A stretch of DNA of 64,000 bases, from assembly GCA_027460525.1 (NCBI GenBank), contig JAPZAS010000003.1:53467-117466 (forward strand). Reading direction: 5' to 3'. This DNA is from Candidatus Methanoperedens sp. Its GTDB lineage: Archaea; Halobacteriota; Methanosarcinia; Methanosarcinales; Methanoperedenaceae. Below are positions 1-7,239 of the stretch, in pieces. The notes under the pieces were generated by a model. The model did no database searches. It was not told the DNA's origin and was given only the letters and a program-made list of their open reading frames with translations. Numbering within the stretch: the first letter of the stretch is position 1; the number at the start of each line of letters is the position of its first letter. The position numbers were made by a program, and so were the translations under genes.

Positions 1-1
1 T

Positions 2-367
2 GTAAAAACGCAGACGCTGCCCAACGGCGCAATATTGAATGTGATCGACGTGGAGAACTATGCCCACAAGTTCACCTTTCCCCCTCCGGGCAAGACAAGC
101 GGGGAGATACATGACCGCCTGTGCACCAAATACAGCGGGCAGCCTGTGGTAACGATAGGATACGGTCCTGATTTTGCAGTGCTGCGCTCAAGGGGTGTTA
201 AGATGAACATCCCGCAGATTGTGAAAGAACTGCACGGCGAGATTAAAGGTGCGGGCGTGAGCGGAGGAGGGCATCTTGTCGTAGGGAGCATAAAGTTCGT
301 GGAGGGCATGAGAAAGGAAGTGCTGGCGAAGCTGGCGGAGAAGATAGGGGCGGCAGGAACCCGATGA
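2..367 (+). CDS. DHH-family phosphoesterase, C-terminal part (5' end outside window)
   Basis: The reading frame is open from base 2 to the TGA at 365-367, so the gene starts upstream of the window. The visible 121 codons end in a glycine-rich stretch (GVSGGGHLVVGSIKF) followed by a short helical tail, which resembles the DHHA1 substrate-binding domain that closes RecJ-like and nanoRNase/cyclic-dinucleotide phosphoesterases. An internal TTG at 35 is only an apparent start. The catalytic DHH domain would lie upstream and cannot be checked, so substrate (single-stranded DNA, short RNA or cyclic dinucleotide) is undetermined. The stop codon touches the first hairpin of the repeat cluster that follows. 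Confidence 0.7.
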   Translation, partial: VKTQTLPNGAILNVIDVENYAHKFTFPPPGKTSGEIHDRLCTKYSGQPVVTIGYGPDFAVLRSRGVKMNIPQIVKELHGEIKGAGVSGGGHLVVGSIKFVEGMRKEVLAKLAEKIGAAGTR

Positions 368-581
368 AAAACTTTAGGAAAGTTTTATCAAGGAACTTTG
401 GGAAAGTTCCATCAAAAACCGTTGCGCCGCTTTACTTCGCAGACACGTATGCCCACAGGCATACGTGGATACAGCGTGAACCGATGTTTCGGTTCTCAAA
501 CGACGGGTATGGTGCGCCATACCCGGACACGCCCTCCCGAGGCGTGACTCGGGACGTCATAAAGGGGCGTAACCCTTTATG
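368..581. repeat. Cluster A of consecutive short hairpins (mosaic inverted-repeat array)
   Basis: About seven near-perfect inverted repeats lie head to tail with short spacers. They are 368-386 (AAAACTTT stem, loop AGG), 392-410 (GGAACTTT stem, loop GGG), 444-467 (CACGTATGCC stem, loop CACA), 478-495 (GAACCGA stem), 504-525 (CGGGTATGG stem, loop TGCG), 535-554 (TCCCGA stem; an alternative CACGCC stem is 528-546) and 558-581 (CATAAAGGG stem, loop GCGTAA). The cluster starts immediately after the stop codon of the upstream gene and its last arm contains the start codon of the ferredoxin gene. Spacer words such as ATCAA and TCAAACGA recur in cluster B near 18.5 kb. The ORF that crosses the cluster is taken to be non-coding. 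Confidence 0.85.
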
Positions 582-740
582 AAAGTCAGCGAGAAATGCG
601 TGGGCTGCGCTCAGTGCGCCGCATACTGCCCCTACGATGCAATAACAGTATTCGGGTGCGCAATGATGAACGAAAAGTGTGTTGAGTGCTGCATTTGCGT
701 GGATTATTGCCCCGTCTGTGCCATCTCGGAGGACGGATGA
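579..740 (+). CDS. Small 2[4Fe-4S] ferredoxin, 53 aa
   Basis: A 53-residue protein with two complete cluster motifs: C7-x2-C10-x2-C13-x3-C17-P and C34-x2-C37-x2-C40-x3-C44-P, the signature of bacterial-type 2[4Fe-4S] ferredoxins, here close to the minimum size. Extra cysteines sit at 27, 38 and 47. Its ATG (579-581) lies in the 3' arm of the last hairpin of cluster A. The only Shine-Dalgarno-like run (AAAGGGG, 561-567) lies in or just beyond the 5' arm, so pairing would hide both. Its stop overlaps the start of the next gene as ATGA (737-740), implying translational coupling and a role as electron donor or acceptor for that flavoprotein. Confidence 0.9.
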   Translation: MKVSEKCVGCAQCAAYCPYDAITVFGCAMMNEKCVECCICVDYCPVCAISEDG

Positions 741-1966
741 AAGCGGTTATCATAGGCGCAGGTCTCGGGGGTTTGCTGGCTGGCGCAAAGCTCTCAAAAT
801 CAGGGTACAATGTAGAGATATTCGAGCGACTGCCCTTCATAGGCGGGCGGTTTGCCAATCTTGAATATAAAGGCTTCAAACTCAGCACAGGCGCGCTTCA
901 CATGATACCCCACGGCTCACGAGGACCATTAGCACAGATGCTGCGCGAGGTGGGCGCTGATGTAACCATAATTGACTCGAGCCCGATGGCAGTCATCAGA
1001 AAAGAGACTGGGGAGAATATCGAGTTTCATGATTTCCGAAAAGAGCTTGGGTTTACAAAAAAGGTGAAACTTGGAGCTATACTTCTGTTTTCACGGAAAT
1101 TCAAGCCAAAAAGCGATATCTCATTCAGGGATTGGATCTTAAAATTTTTTGATGATGAATTCCTGCTGAGGCTTGCAGACTCTTTCTGCGGCTGGTCTTT
1201 GAGCCTGCGGGCAAAAGAAGTCCCTGCGCGGGAGATGCTGGAAATAATCGACAGCATGTATCTGTACAAGGGCTCGGGAACCCCGCTCGGCGGCTGCGGT
1301 GCAGTGACCGGCGCACTTGCTGATGTTATTAAGTCAAACGGCGGAAGGATACACACTAAATCATGTGTTGATACGATAATCACCGATAAAGACCGTGCAA
1401 GTGGAGTCAGAGTGAATGGGAAAACAGTGGATGCTGACATTGTCATCAGTGATATCGGACACCTTGAGACGAGCAGGATGTATGAGTGCAGGGATAATGC
1501 GTATCTTGAGAAAATAAAAAAGGTCAGACCTTCGCAAGGAATAAAAATATGCCTTTCTTCGGATGAGCCGCTGATAGGTCACAGCGGCGTTTTTTTCACC
1601 CCTTTCACAGAGAGGATAAACGGCATCAACGAAGTGACAAACGCAGACCCGGCGCTTGCGCCGCCTGGGAAACACCTTATAATGTCGCATCAGGCTGTCA
1701 TTTCAGGTAATCTGAATAGTGAGATCAATCTCGGGCTTCTTGACCTGAAGCGTCTCTTCCCGGATAAGAAGTACGAGGTGCTTTTAGTTCAATCCTATTC
1801 CAACGGATGGCCTGTGAACAGGGTTTCATCGGGATGGGACATCGGGAACAGGACGCCTGTCAGCAATCTTTATGTTGTGGGGGACGGCGCAAAAGGAAAA
1901 GGAGGGATTGAAGTGGAGGGAGTGGCTCTGGGTGTCAGGAATGCGATAAAGGAAATAGGGGTTTAA
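737..1966 (+). CDS. FAD-dependent oxidoreductase, phytoene-desaturase/amine-oxidase-like
   Basis: A 409-residue flavoprotein. The N-terminus (MKAVIIGAGLGGLLAG) is a dinucleotide-binding GxGxxG fold followed by an acidic strand end (VEIFE) and an R/G-rich patch (FIGGRFANLEYKG) typical of the phytoene-desaturase-like NAD(P)/FAD family. The C-terminal segment (NLYVVGDGAKGKGGIEVEGVALG) is the usual second FAD-contacting motif. The start at 737 is chosen because it overlaps the ferredoxin stop (ATGA) and puts the Rossmann motif at residue 3; the longer frame from 686 would overlap the ferredoxin. Substrate unknown; isoprenoid or lipid desaturation/saturation is plausible from the family. Convergent with the MoaD-like gene, with one base between stops. 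Confidence 0.85.
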   Translation: MKAVIIGAGLGGLLAGAKLSKSGYNVEIFERLPFIGGRFANLEYKGFKLSTGALHMIPHGSRGPLAQMLREVGADVTIIDSSPMAVIRKETGENIEFHDFRKELGFTKKVKLGAILLFSRKFKPKSDISFRDWILKFFDDEFLLRLADSFCGWSLSLRAKEVPAREMLEIIDSMYLYKGSGTPLGGCGAVTGALADVIKSNGGRIHTKSCVDTIITDKDRASGVRVNGKTVDADIVISDIGHLETSRMYECRDNAYLEKIKKVRPSQGIKICLSSDEPLIGHSGVFFTPFTERINGINEVTNADPALAPPGKHLIMSHQAVISGNLNSEINLGLLDLKRLFPDKKYEVLLVQSYSNGWPVNRVSSGWDIGNRTPVSNLYVVGDGAKGKGGIEVEGVALGVRNAIKEIGV

Positions 1967-1967
1967 T

Positions 1968-2243
1968 TTATCCCCCGCTAACGGCAGGCAGTATGGATAT
2001 CTCGTCGGCATCCTTCACACCCGTAGAAAGACCGCTTAAATGCCTTATATCCTCGCCGTTCACGTACAGGTTCACAAACCGTCTTACTTCGCCTTTTTCA
2101 AGAATCCGCTTCTCAAAATCGGCACCGTACTGTTCGACCAGTTTATCCAGCACGGTCTTTACCGTTGTATTTCCAAGTTCCAGGGTAGTCTCGCGTGCAT
2201 GGGTAACATTGCTCAATGCAGAAGAAAATCTTATTTTAACCAT
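1968..2243 (-). CDS. MoaD/ThiS-family sulfur-carrier protein
   Basis: A 91-residue ubiquitin-fold protein ending in Gly-Gly (...ILPAVSGG), the C-terminus that is adenylated and thiocarboxylated in MoaD, ThiS and archaeal SAMP proteins. The N-terminal strand (MVKIRFSSALSNVT) and the central VNGEDIRHL.GL....DADEISILPA pattern fit MoaD-like carriers. It lies 12 nt downstream of threonine synthase on the same strand, so the two are probably co-transcribed. A carrier linked to threonine synthase could serve sulfur delivery in amino-acid or cofactor synthesis, but molybdopterin synthesis is equally possible, because moaC lies at 6.6 kb. Confidence 0.85.
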   Translation of the reverse strand: MVKIRFSSALSNVTHARETTLELGNTTVKTVLDKLVEQYGADFEKRILEKGEVRRFVNLYVNGEDIRHLSGLSTGVKDADEISILPAVSGG

Positions 2244-2255
2244 TTTGTATCACCT

Positions 2256-3530
2256 TTATGAATGTGCAAGAGGCAAAGCCTCTCTATGCTTATGAATCTC
2301 AAGTTTTGGCGCGGTGAGATGTTCAAACTCGCTCAGCATAGGTTTTATCACCGGCGGGCGCTGCAGCGATTTAAGCAGCGTGTCCTGGGCTTTAAGACCG
2401 TTCCCTGTAACATAGATAACCACCCGCTCATCTTTCTGAATATGCCCGCTTTTTATGAGGTTCTTTAAACCTGCAACTGTGGTGCCGCCCGCAGGCTCTG
2501 TGAAGATGCCCTCCGTTCTTGCGAGAAGATGGATAGCCTCGATGATTTCGGGGTCTGTGGGCGAAGCCGCATAGCCGCCCGAATCCAGGATTGTTTTCTT
2601 GGCATAGTAGCCGTCTGCAGGATTGCCTATGGCTAAGCTGTGCGCCACGGTCTCATAGTTCCTCACTGGCACGACTTCGCTTCCATGCTGGACTGCGCAT
2701 GATATGGGTGAACAGTTAAGGGGCTGCGAGCCTGATATTTTTACGTCGGCACTCTCTACAAGACCCACGCGTTCAAGCTCTTTGTAGCCACGGGAAATAG
2801 CACACAGCAGCGCCCCGCTTGCCATGGGTACTACGACATGGTCAGGAACCTGCCAGTTCATCTTCTCGGCTGTTTCATACGCAAGCGTCTTTGAACCCTC
2901 TGTATAATACGGACGGATATTGATATTCACAAAAGCCCAGTCAGGATGGGAATCCGCCACCTCGCTTGCGAGGCGGTTGGCGTCATCATAAGTACCTTCT
3001 ACCGCAATTACATTCGGACCGTAGATGAGCATCTGCACAATCTTGCCAAGCTCGATTGTGGCCGGGATGAAAATGTATGCAGGCAATCCTGCTTTCGCGG
3101 CATGCGCGCCCACGGCTGCTGCAAGGTTGCCCGTGCTTGCGCAACCCACGGCTTTCACATCGAATTCGATCGCCTTTGAAATCGCCACCGACGTTACCCT
3201 GTCCTTAAAGGAGTTGGTGGGATTCACCGATTCATCGAGAATATAGAGTTCATCCAGCCCGAGCACTGCGCCGAGGCGCTCTGCATGGTGAAGCGTATTG
3301 AAACCCGCTCCGAGGTCAATGCGCTTTTCTGTTTCAAGGGGCAGGAGGTCGGCATATCTCCATATGGATTTTGGACCTGATGCGATTTTTTCTTTGCTTA
3401 TATGATCTGAAATATAATCCCAGTCGTAATTTACTTCAAGAGGACCGAAGCATTCATAACAGGTATTCTGGATAATGGCAGGGTACTCAGCGCCGCATTC
3501 CCTGCATTTCAATCCTATGACGTGGCTCAT
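2256..3530 (-). CDS. thrC: Threonine synthase
   Basis: A 424-residue fold-type II PLP enzyme that converts O-phosphohomoserine to threonine. The N-terminal zinc-ribbon-like segment (LKCRECGAEYP...CYECFGPLE) is common in archaeal ThrC. The PLP lysine lies in NPTNSFKDRV (about residue 109), and the phosphate-binding loop is the ASTGNLAAAVGAHAAKAG stretch. Length and full colinearity suggest an intact gene. The promoter region is the AT-rich gap 3531-3672 shared with the divergent toxin-antitoxin pair. Confidence 0.95.
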   Translation of the reverse strand: MSHVIGLKCRECGAEYPAIIQNTCYECFGPLEVNYDWDYISDHISKEKIASGPKSIWRYADLLPLETEKRIDLGAGFNTLHHAERLGAVLGLDELYILDESVNPTNSFKDRVTSVAISKAIEFDVKAVGCASTGNLAAAVGAHAAKAGLPAYIFIPATIELGKIVQMLIYGPNVIAVEGTYDDANRLASEVADSHPDWAFVNINIRPYYTEGSKTLAYETAEKMNWQVPDHVVVPMASGALLCAISRGYKELERVGLVESADVKISGSQPLNCSPISCAVQHGSEVVPVRNYETVAHSLAIGNPADGYYAKKTILDSGGYAASPTDPEIIEAIHLLARTEGIFTEPAGGTTVAGLKNLIKSGHIQKDERVVIYVTGNGLKAQDTLLKSLQRPPVIKPMLSEFEHLTAPKLEIHKHREALPLAHS

Positions 3531-3672
3531 TAAACTTCACCAGAGCATAATAGAACATTACTGTATATAATATTTACCATACGGAGAGATAACTGTGGGT
3601 AATAAAAAATATGGGCATGCAAGTGAATAAAAGTAGAAAAGTATATTAAGAATAATAGTATAATAATAATTC

Positions 3673-3939
3673 ATGACAACCACGATCAAAGTTTCGGATG
3701 AAACAAAACAGCTCCTCGATGTGCTTCAGGCAAAGATGACGCTGACCATACGCAAGAAAAAGACCCTTACCGAGCTTATCGACACCATAACCCGTATTGC
3801 AATGAAACATGAAGATGAGCTTTTACAGGCTGGAAAGCTACCTCCCCTTGAAAAAGACCCTGCTATGAAGCCTCCTATAGACTGGGGCATCAAAACCGAT
3901 GCCAGCAAGGTGGATGAATACATCTACACAGAGGATTGA
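3673..3939 (+). CDS. Ribbon-helix-helix antitoxin, VapB-like
   Basis: An 88-residue protein beginning TTTIKVSDETKQLLDVLQ, a pattern of one beta strand followed by two helices as in ribbon-helix-helix operator-binding antitoxins. The C-terminal half (PPLEKDPAMKPP...EYIYTED) is proline- and acid-rich and would be the flexible toxin-neutralising arm. It is followed after 2 nt by a PIN-domain gene, the standard vapBC arrangement. The AT-rich stretch just upstream (about 3640-3672) is a likely promoter/operator. It diverges from thrC. Confidence 0.75.
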   Translation: MTTTIKVSDETKQLLDVLQAKMTLTIRKKKTLTELIDTITRIAMKHEDELLQAGKLPPLEKDPAMKPPIDWGIKTDASKVDEYIYTED

Positions 3940-3941
3940 AA

Positions 3942-4343
3942 ATGTCCGTGTTCATTGATACTGGTGCATTTCTGGCGTACAGGAATAAAAAGGATAAATA
4001 TCATGAGATCGCAAGCAAGTTATTCAGGGATGCCCTGAATGGGAAATATGGGCAGATGTATGCTTCTGATTACATCTACGACGAGGCTCTGACGCTTGCA
4101 CTTGTCAGGACAAAAAGCATATCGGTGGCAATGGATATCTCCGAAGTGATTCTATCCCCAAGGATAAAAATGGTTTTTGTTGATGCGGCGCTCTTAGGCA
4201 GAGCCACAAAAACAATCAAGCAGTATTCCGGCAGGAACCTGAGTTTTACGGATGCCGTATCTCTTGAAATCATGAATGAGTTTGACATTGAAAAATACCT
4301 CGGCTTTGATGCTCATTTTAATGGTATTGTTGGGCAGGTTTAA
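3942..4343 (+). CDS. PIN-domain ribonuclease toxin, VapC-like
   Basis: A 133-residue PIN domain. The acidic residues expected at the Mg-dependent RNase site are present: D in VFIDTGAFLAY near the N-terminus, E in YIYDEALTL, and D in LSFTDAVSLEIM. VapC toxins cut tRNA or rRNA. The ATG at 3942 is preferred over an in-frame TTG at 3936 that overlaps the antitoxin stop; the GAGG in the antitoxin's last codons serves as ribosome-binding site. Forms a two-gene module with the preceding RHH antitoxin. Confidence 0.85.
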   Translation: MSVFIDTGAFLAYRNKKDKYHEIASKLFRDALNGKYGQMYASDYIYDEALTLALVRTKSISVAMDISEVILSPRIKMVFVDAALLGRATKTIKQYSGRNLSFTDAVSLEIMNEFDIEKYLGFDAHFNGIVGQV

Positions 4344-4404
4344 CGCGGTTCCTGAATGCACAATATGCCGTATTTGGCGCGCCTGATTGTCTCTGAGGCA
4401 GTTT

Positions 4405-4905
4405 TCATTCGTTCCAGTTTTTATCCCCGCTCTCAACCCCGCCCCTCACATCCACAGCTATGCCTTTCTTGAATGAGAGCATTTCGAGTGCAGAGAGCAT
4501 GGTTTTCCCTGTTGCTATAAGGCGGTCAGCCTCATCCACCAAAAGTACTTCCTCGCCAGCCCTGATGTCGGGGTCAACTGCCAGGACATGCCGCGCAAAG
4601 GCAGTCTTGCCCTTTGCTGCAAAGGGCGCTGCATCGCTGTTGACCACAACCCTTTGCCCGGGATATTTTATAAAAGCATGAAGCCTTCTTGCACCTTCAA
4701 TACTCAAAGTCAGCATGCCGTCGTGAGCCCTGATTGTGGCAAGTCGATTGCCGTCAAGCAGAATCTGGCGAATTCTTTTTGTCGAGGAGAACCGGAATTC
4801 CACGTTATCGGGAAAGAGTGCTTCGCCAACGCCACGCCCGAACTGGTAGTCGGCTATGGTTCGTACGCGCTTCAGATGGTGTTGTTGGGACATTTGATGA
4901 AACAT
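4405..4905 (-). CDS. PUA-domain protein of unknown role
   Basis: A 166-residue protein with a C-terminal PUA domain (about residues 78-155; VVVNSDAAPFAAKGKTAFARHV...DPDIRAGEEVLLVDEADRLIATGKTMLSALEM). The N-terminal half (YQFGRGVGEALFP...TKRIRQIL..GNRLATIRAHDGMLTLS) matches a widely conserved archaeal family related to the RNA-binding module of archaeosine transglycosylase and pseudouridine synthases. No catalytic domain is visible, so it is probably an RNA-binding accessory factor. The start may be residue 1 or the Met at residue 5. Confidence 0.75.
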   Translation of the reverse strand: MFHQMSQQHHLKRVRTIADYQFGRGVGEALFPDNVEFRFSSTKRIRQILLDGNRLATIRAHDGMLTLSIEGARRLHAFIKYPGQRVVVNSDAAPFAAKGKTAFARHVLAVDPDIRAGEEVLLVDEADRLIATGKTMLSALEMLSFKKGIAVDVRGGVESGDKNWNE

Positions 4906-4998
4906 TTTTGTTACTCCGTAATAGAAGAATACGATTTACATTTATATCCGTAATATTCTTGAACAAATTATAAGTGTTTACGGGTGGATTATCTGTTC

Positions 4999-6453
4999 AT
5001 GGAAGCAATCACCTCATCCCGCATGGCAGCTATCGATGCCAATTGCGAGTACCTCGGTATAAAACGCCTCCAGCTTATGGAAAACGCAGGGGCTGCCGTT
5101 GCCAATGCTGTAAAACAAAGGATAAGCTCGGGTAAAGTCGTGGTCATGGCAGGAAAAGGCAATAACGGAGGCGATGCCTTCGTGTCTGCGCGGCACCTTA
5201 GCAATTATGATGTCGCTGTAATTCTCATCGGAGGAAAAGAAGAGCTCAAAACACCCGAAGCTCTGCATAACTGGAACACGCTTGAGAAGACTTCTATCCC
5301 TTTAATTCAGGTCACGGATTCAACTGCATATGATATTGCCATGATAAAAAATGCCGACGTGATTATCGACGGGATTTTCGGAACAGGCATAAAAGGGAAA
5401 ATACACGAGCCTGAATCCACGGCTATCGATATTATCAATGATTCGGATGCCTTTGTGATTTCAGTGGATGTCCCTTCAGGTTTCGACCCGGATGGGGGTG
5501 AATTTGAGAAATCCGTGCATGCTGACCTGACCCTGACCTTCCATAAAATGAAAGCAGGTATGGTTTCTCCTGAGGCGCGAAAATATACCGGCGAGATCCA
5601 GGTAGTAGATATCGGTATTCCTAAGGAAGCGGAATTTTTTGTTGGACCTGGCGATATCAAACCCTTTCTAAAAAGGCCGGCGACAATCCATAAAGGCGAT
5701 GCAGGAAGGGTTCTTGTAATCGGGGGAGGGGCATATTCAGGTGCACCTGCTCTCGCTGCCCTCGGCGCGCTTCGCGCCGGTGCGGATATTACCACGGTTG
5801 CGGCGCCGAGGAACATTGCAGATATAATTGCTTCGTTTTCCCCCAATCTCATTGTTCGGGCGCTTTCAGGCGACAGGCTGGTGGAAGAAGATATCCCGGC
5901 TATTTCGGAGCTGGTAAAGAAACATGATGTGGTAGTCATGGGCATGGGTCTTGGAGCCTCGGAAGAGACGCTTGCAGCAGTCGAAAAAATAGTCCCGCTG
6001 TGCAAAAAAGCCGTGATCGATGCCGATGCACTCCAGCCGCAGCTGCTTCCCCTGCTCCACAGGAATATTATCGTTACACCTCATGCAGGTGAAATGAAAA
6101 GATTATCCGGCGTTGAAGTTCCCAAAGATGAAAAAGAAAAACTTGATTTCATCAGGAATTTTGCCAGAAATAACGAAGTCACGGTATTATTAAAAGGTGC
6201 TGTTGATACAATCTCAGACGGCGTAGAAGTTCGAGCCAACAGGACCGGGAATGCTGGCATGACGGTTGGCGGAACAGGCGATGTTCTTGCAGGTCTGAGC
6301 GGCGCCCTCTTTGCCAAACACGAAGCATTTGAAGCAGCGTGTGCTGGCGCATTCATTAACGGCGCGGCAGGGGATCTGGCTTTTGTGGAATTTGGATACG
6401 GGCTTCTTGCCACGGATGTTATTGATTATATACCTGCGGTGATGAAAGCATGA
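4999..6453 (+). CDS. nnr: Bifunctional NAD(P)H-hydrate epimerase / ADP-dependent NAD(P)HX dehydratase
   Basis: A 484-residue repair enzyme that returns hydrated NAD(P)H to NAD(P)H. The N-terminal YjeF epimerase domain (about 1-210) shows RLQLMENAGAAVA, MAGKGNNGGDAFVSARHL and SVDVPSGFDPDGG. The C-terminal ribokinase-like dehydratase domain (about 215-484) shows HKGDAGRVLVIGGG, VTPHAGEMKRL and GNAGMTVGGTGDVLAGL. The ATG at 4999 is preferred to the in-frame GTG at 4984 because family members begin close to the ITSSRM segment. A GGGTGG run at 4982-4987 could act as ribosome-binding site. The stop overlaps the next small gene (ATGA). Confidence 0.93.
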   Translation: MEAITSSRMAAIDANCEYLGIKRLQLMENAGAAVANAVKQRISSGKVVVMAGKGNNGGDAFVSARHLSNYDVAVILIGGKEELKTPEALHNWNTLEKTSIPLIQVTDSTAYDIAMIKNADVIIDGIFGTGIKGKIHEPESTAIDIINDSDAFVISVDVPSGFDPDGGEFEKSVHADLTLTFHKMKAGMVSPEARKYTGEIQVVDIGIPKEAEFFVGPGDIKPFLKRPATIHKGDAGRVLVIGGGAYSGAPALAALGALRAGADITTVAAPRNIADIIASFSPNLIVRALSGDRLVEEDIPAISELVKKHDVVVMGMGLGASEETLAAVEKIVPLCKKAVIDADALQPQLLPLLHRNIIVTPHAGEMKRLSGVEVPKDEKEKLDFIRNFARNNEVTVLLKGAVDTISDGVEVRANRTGNAGMTVGGTGDVLAGLSGALFAKHEAFEAACAGAFINGAAGDLAFVEFGYGLLATDVIDYIPAVMKA

Positions 6454-6620
6454 GGGAAATTCTTTCAGATATTGAACGCAACAGGATACGAATCGTAGTA
6501 AAGCACGATGAGGATGAGGCAGTTATAAGGTTAAGGCTGAATGAAGCCAGCGAATTAGCGGGGAAGCTTAATGAGCTGCTTTCGGATTTTGAAAAACGGA
6601 AAAAAGTCAGAATAGATTGA
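6450..6620 (+). CDS. Small conserved-looking protein of 56 aa, unknown function
   Basis: An ORF of 56 codons starting in an ATGA overlap with the end of nnr (6450-6453) and ending 2 nt before the moaC start. The protein is highly charged (SDIERNRIRIVVKHDEDEA, ELLSDFEKRKKVRID) with a strand-strand-helix look. It is too short for ordinary ORF cut-offs, but tight packing on both sides within an evident operon argues that it is translated. No function can be assigned. Confidence 0.7.
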   Translation: MREILSDIERNRIRIVVKHDEDEAVIRLRLNEASELAGKLNELLSDFEKRKKVRID

Positions 6621-6622
6621 AT

Positions 6623-7084
6623 ATGTTTTCACATATCCAGAAGGACAGGGCAAGAATGGTTGATATAAGCGATAAAAAAGACGTGGCGCGGCGCGCAGTT
6701 GCTTGCGGTGAGATACAATTACAGCCCAAAACCATCGAGGCAATCAAAAGCAGGCAAATAGTGAAGGGGGAAGTGCTTGAAACTGCACGCATCGCTGCTG
6801 TCATGGCAGTCAAAAATACATCTTCTGTTATACCGATGTGTCATCAGATTCCCGTAACCAGCACAGATGTTCAATTTGAGATTGGCATTGAAGCCATCAG
6901 GGCAACAGTCGAAGTCAAATCGGTAGGCAAAACAGGGGTCGAGATGGAGGCACTTCATGGAGTGAGCGTGGCTCTGCTCACCATCTGGGACATGGTAAAA
7001 TCAGCAGAAAAAGATGAAACGGGCAATTATCCTTTTACTGGAATAAAGGGCATCAGGGTTTTAGAAAAATCCAAAAATGAATAG
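6623..7084 (+). CDS. moaC: Cyclic pyranopterin monophosphate synthase
   Basis: A 153-residue MoaC, the second enzyme of molybdopterin synthesis. Signature segments are ARMVDISDKKDVARRA near the N-terminus, MCHQIPVTSTDVQFEI in the middle and the helical GVEMEALHGVSVALLTIWDM motif with catalytic residues near the C-terminus. ATG 6623 is preferred over TTG 6617 because family proteins begin a few residues before the MVD motif. Likely co-transcribed with nnr and the 56-aa gene. An inverted repeat follows directly. Confidence 0.93.
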   Translation: MFSHIQKDRARMVDISDKKDVARRAVACGEIQLQPKTIEAIKSRQIVKGEVLETARIAAVMAVKNTSSVIPMCHQIPVTSTDVQFEIGIEAIRATVEVKSVGKTGVEMEALHGVSVALLTIWDMVKSAEKDETGNYPFTGIKGIRVLEKSKNE

Positions 7085-7086
7085 GA

Positions 7087-7163
7087 GTAGGATTAGATGC
7101 CTAATAAAAACGATGGGTCGAAGGAGACTGAGGGTACTAAAGGCATTAGACATCTAATCCTAC
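7087..7163. repeat. 13-bp perfect inverted repeat with a 25-codon ORF between moaC and gatD
   Basis: GTAGGATTAGATG at 7087-7099 is repeated inverted at 7151-7163, with a 51-nt spacer. An alternative inner pairing is TGCCT (7098-7102) with AGGCA (7141-7145). The segment sits between the convergent ends of moaC and gatD, where a bidirectional terminator or RNA-stabilising stem would be expected. It also holds a short ORF (7097-7174, MPNKNDGSKET..., 25 aa) preceded by GGAG at 7084-7087. I cannot tell whether that ORF is translated. Confidence 0.6.
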
Positions 7164-7239
7164 AACAATATTAATGATGGTTTTGATAGTATTTAATACT
7201 TACGCTAATATTAAAGAGTACAGATAATAATTATTATGA

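Noticed and set aside
364..582. 72-codon ORF beginning MKNFRKVLSRNF across hairpin cluster A
   Set aside because: The whole frame consists of inverted repeats, overlaps the ferredoxin start, lacks a ribosome-binding site and has an improbable composition; the openness follows from the palindromic words.
5307..6005. 232-codon minus-strand ORF opposite the NAD(P)HX repair gene
   Set aside because: Antisense shadow of a well-supported gene; the Ser/Thr/Pro-rich translation is typical of reverse-frame artefacts.
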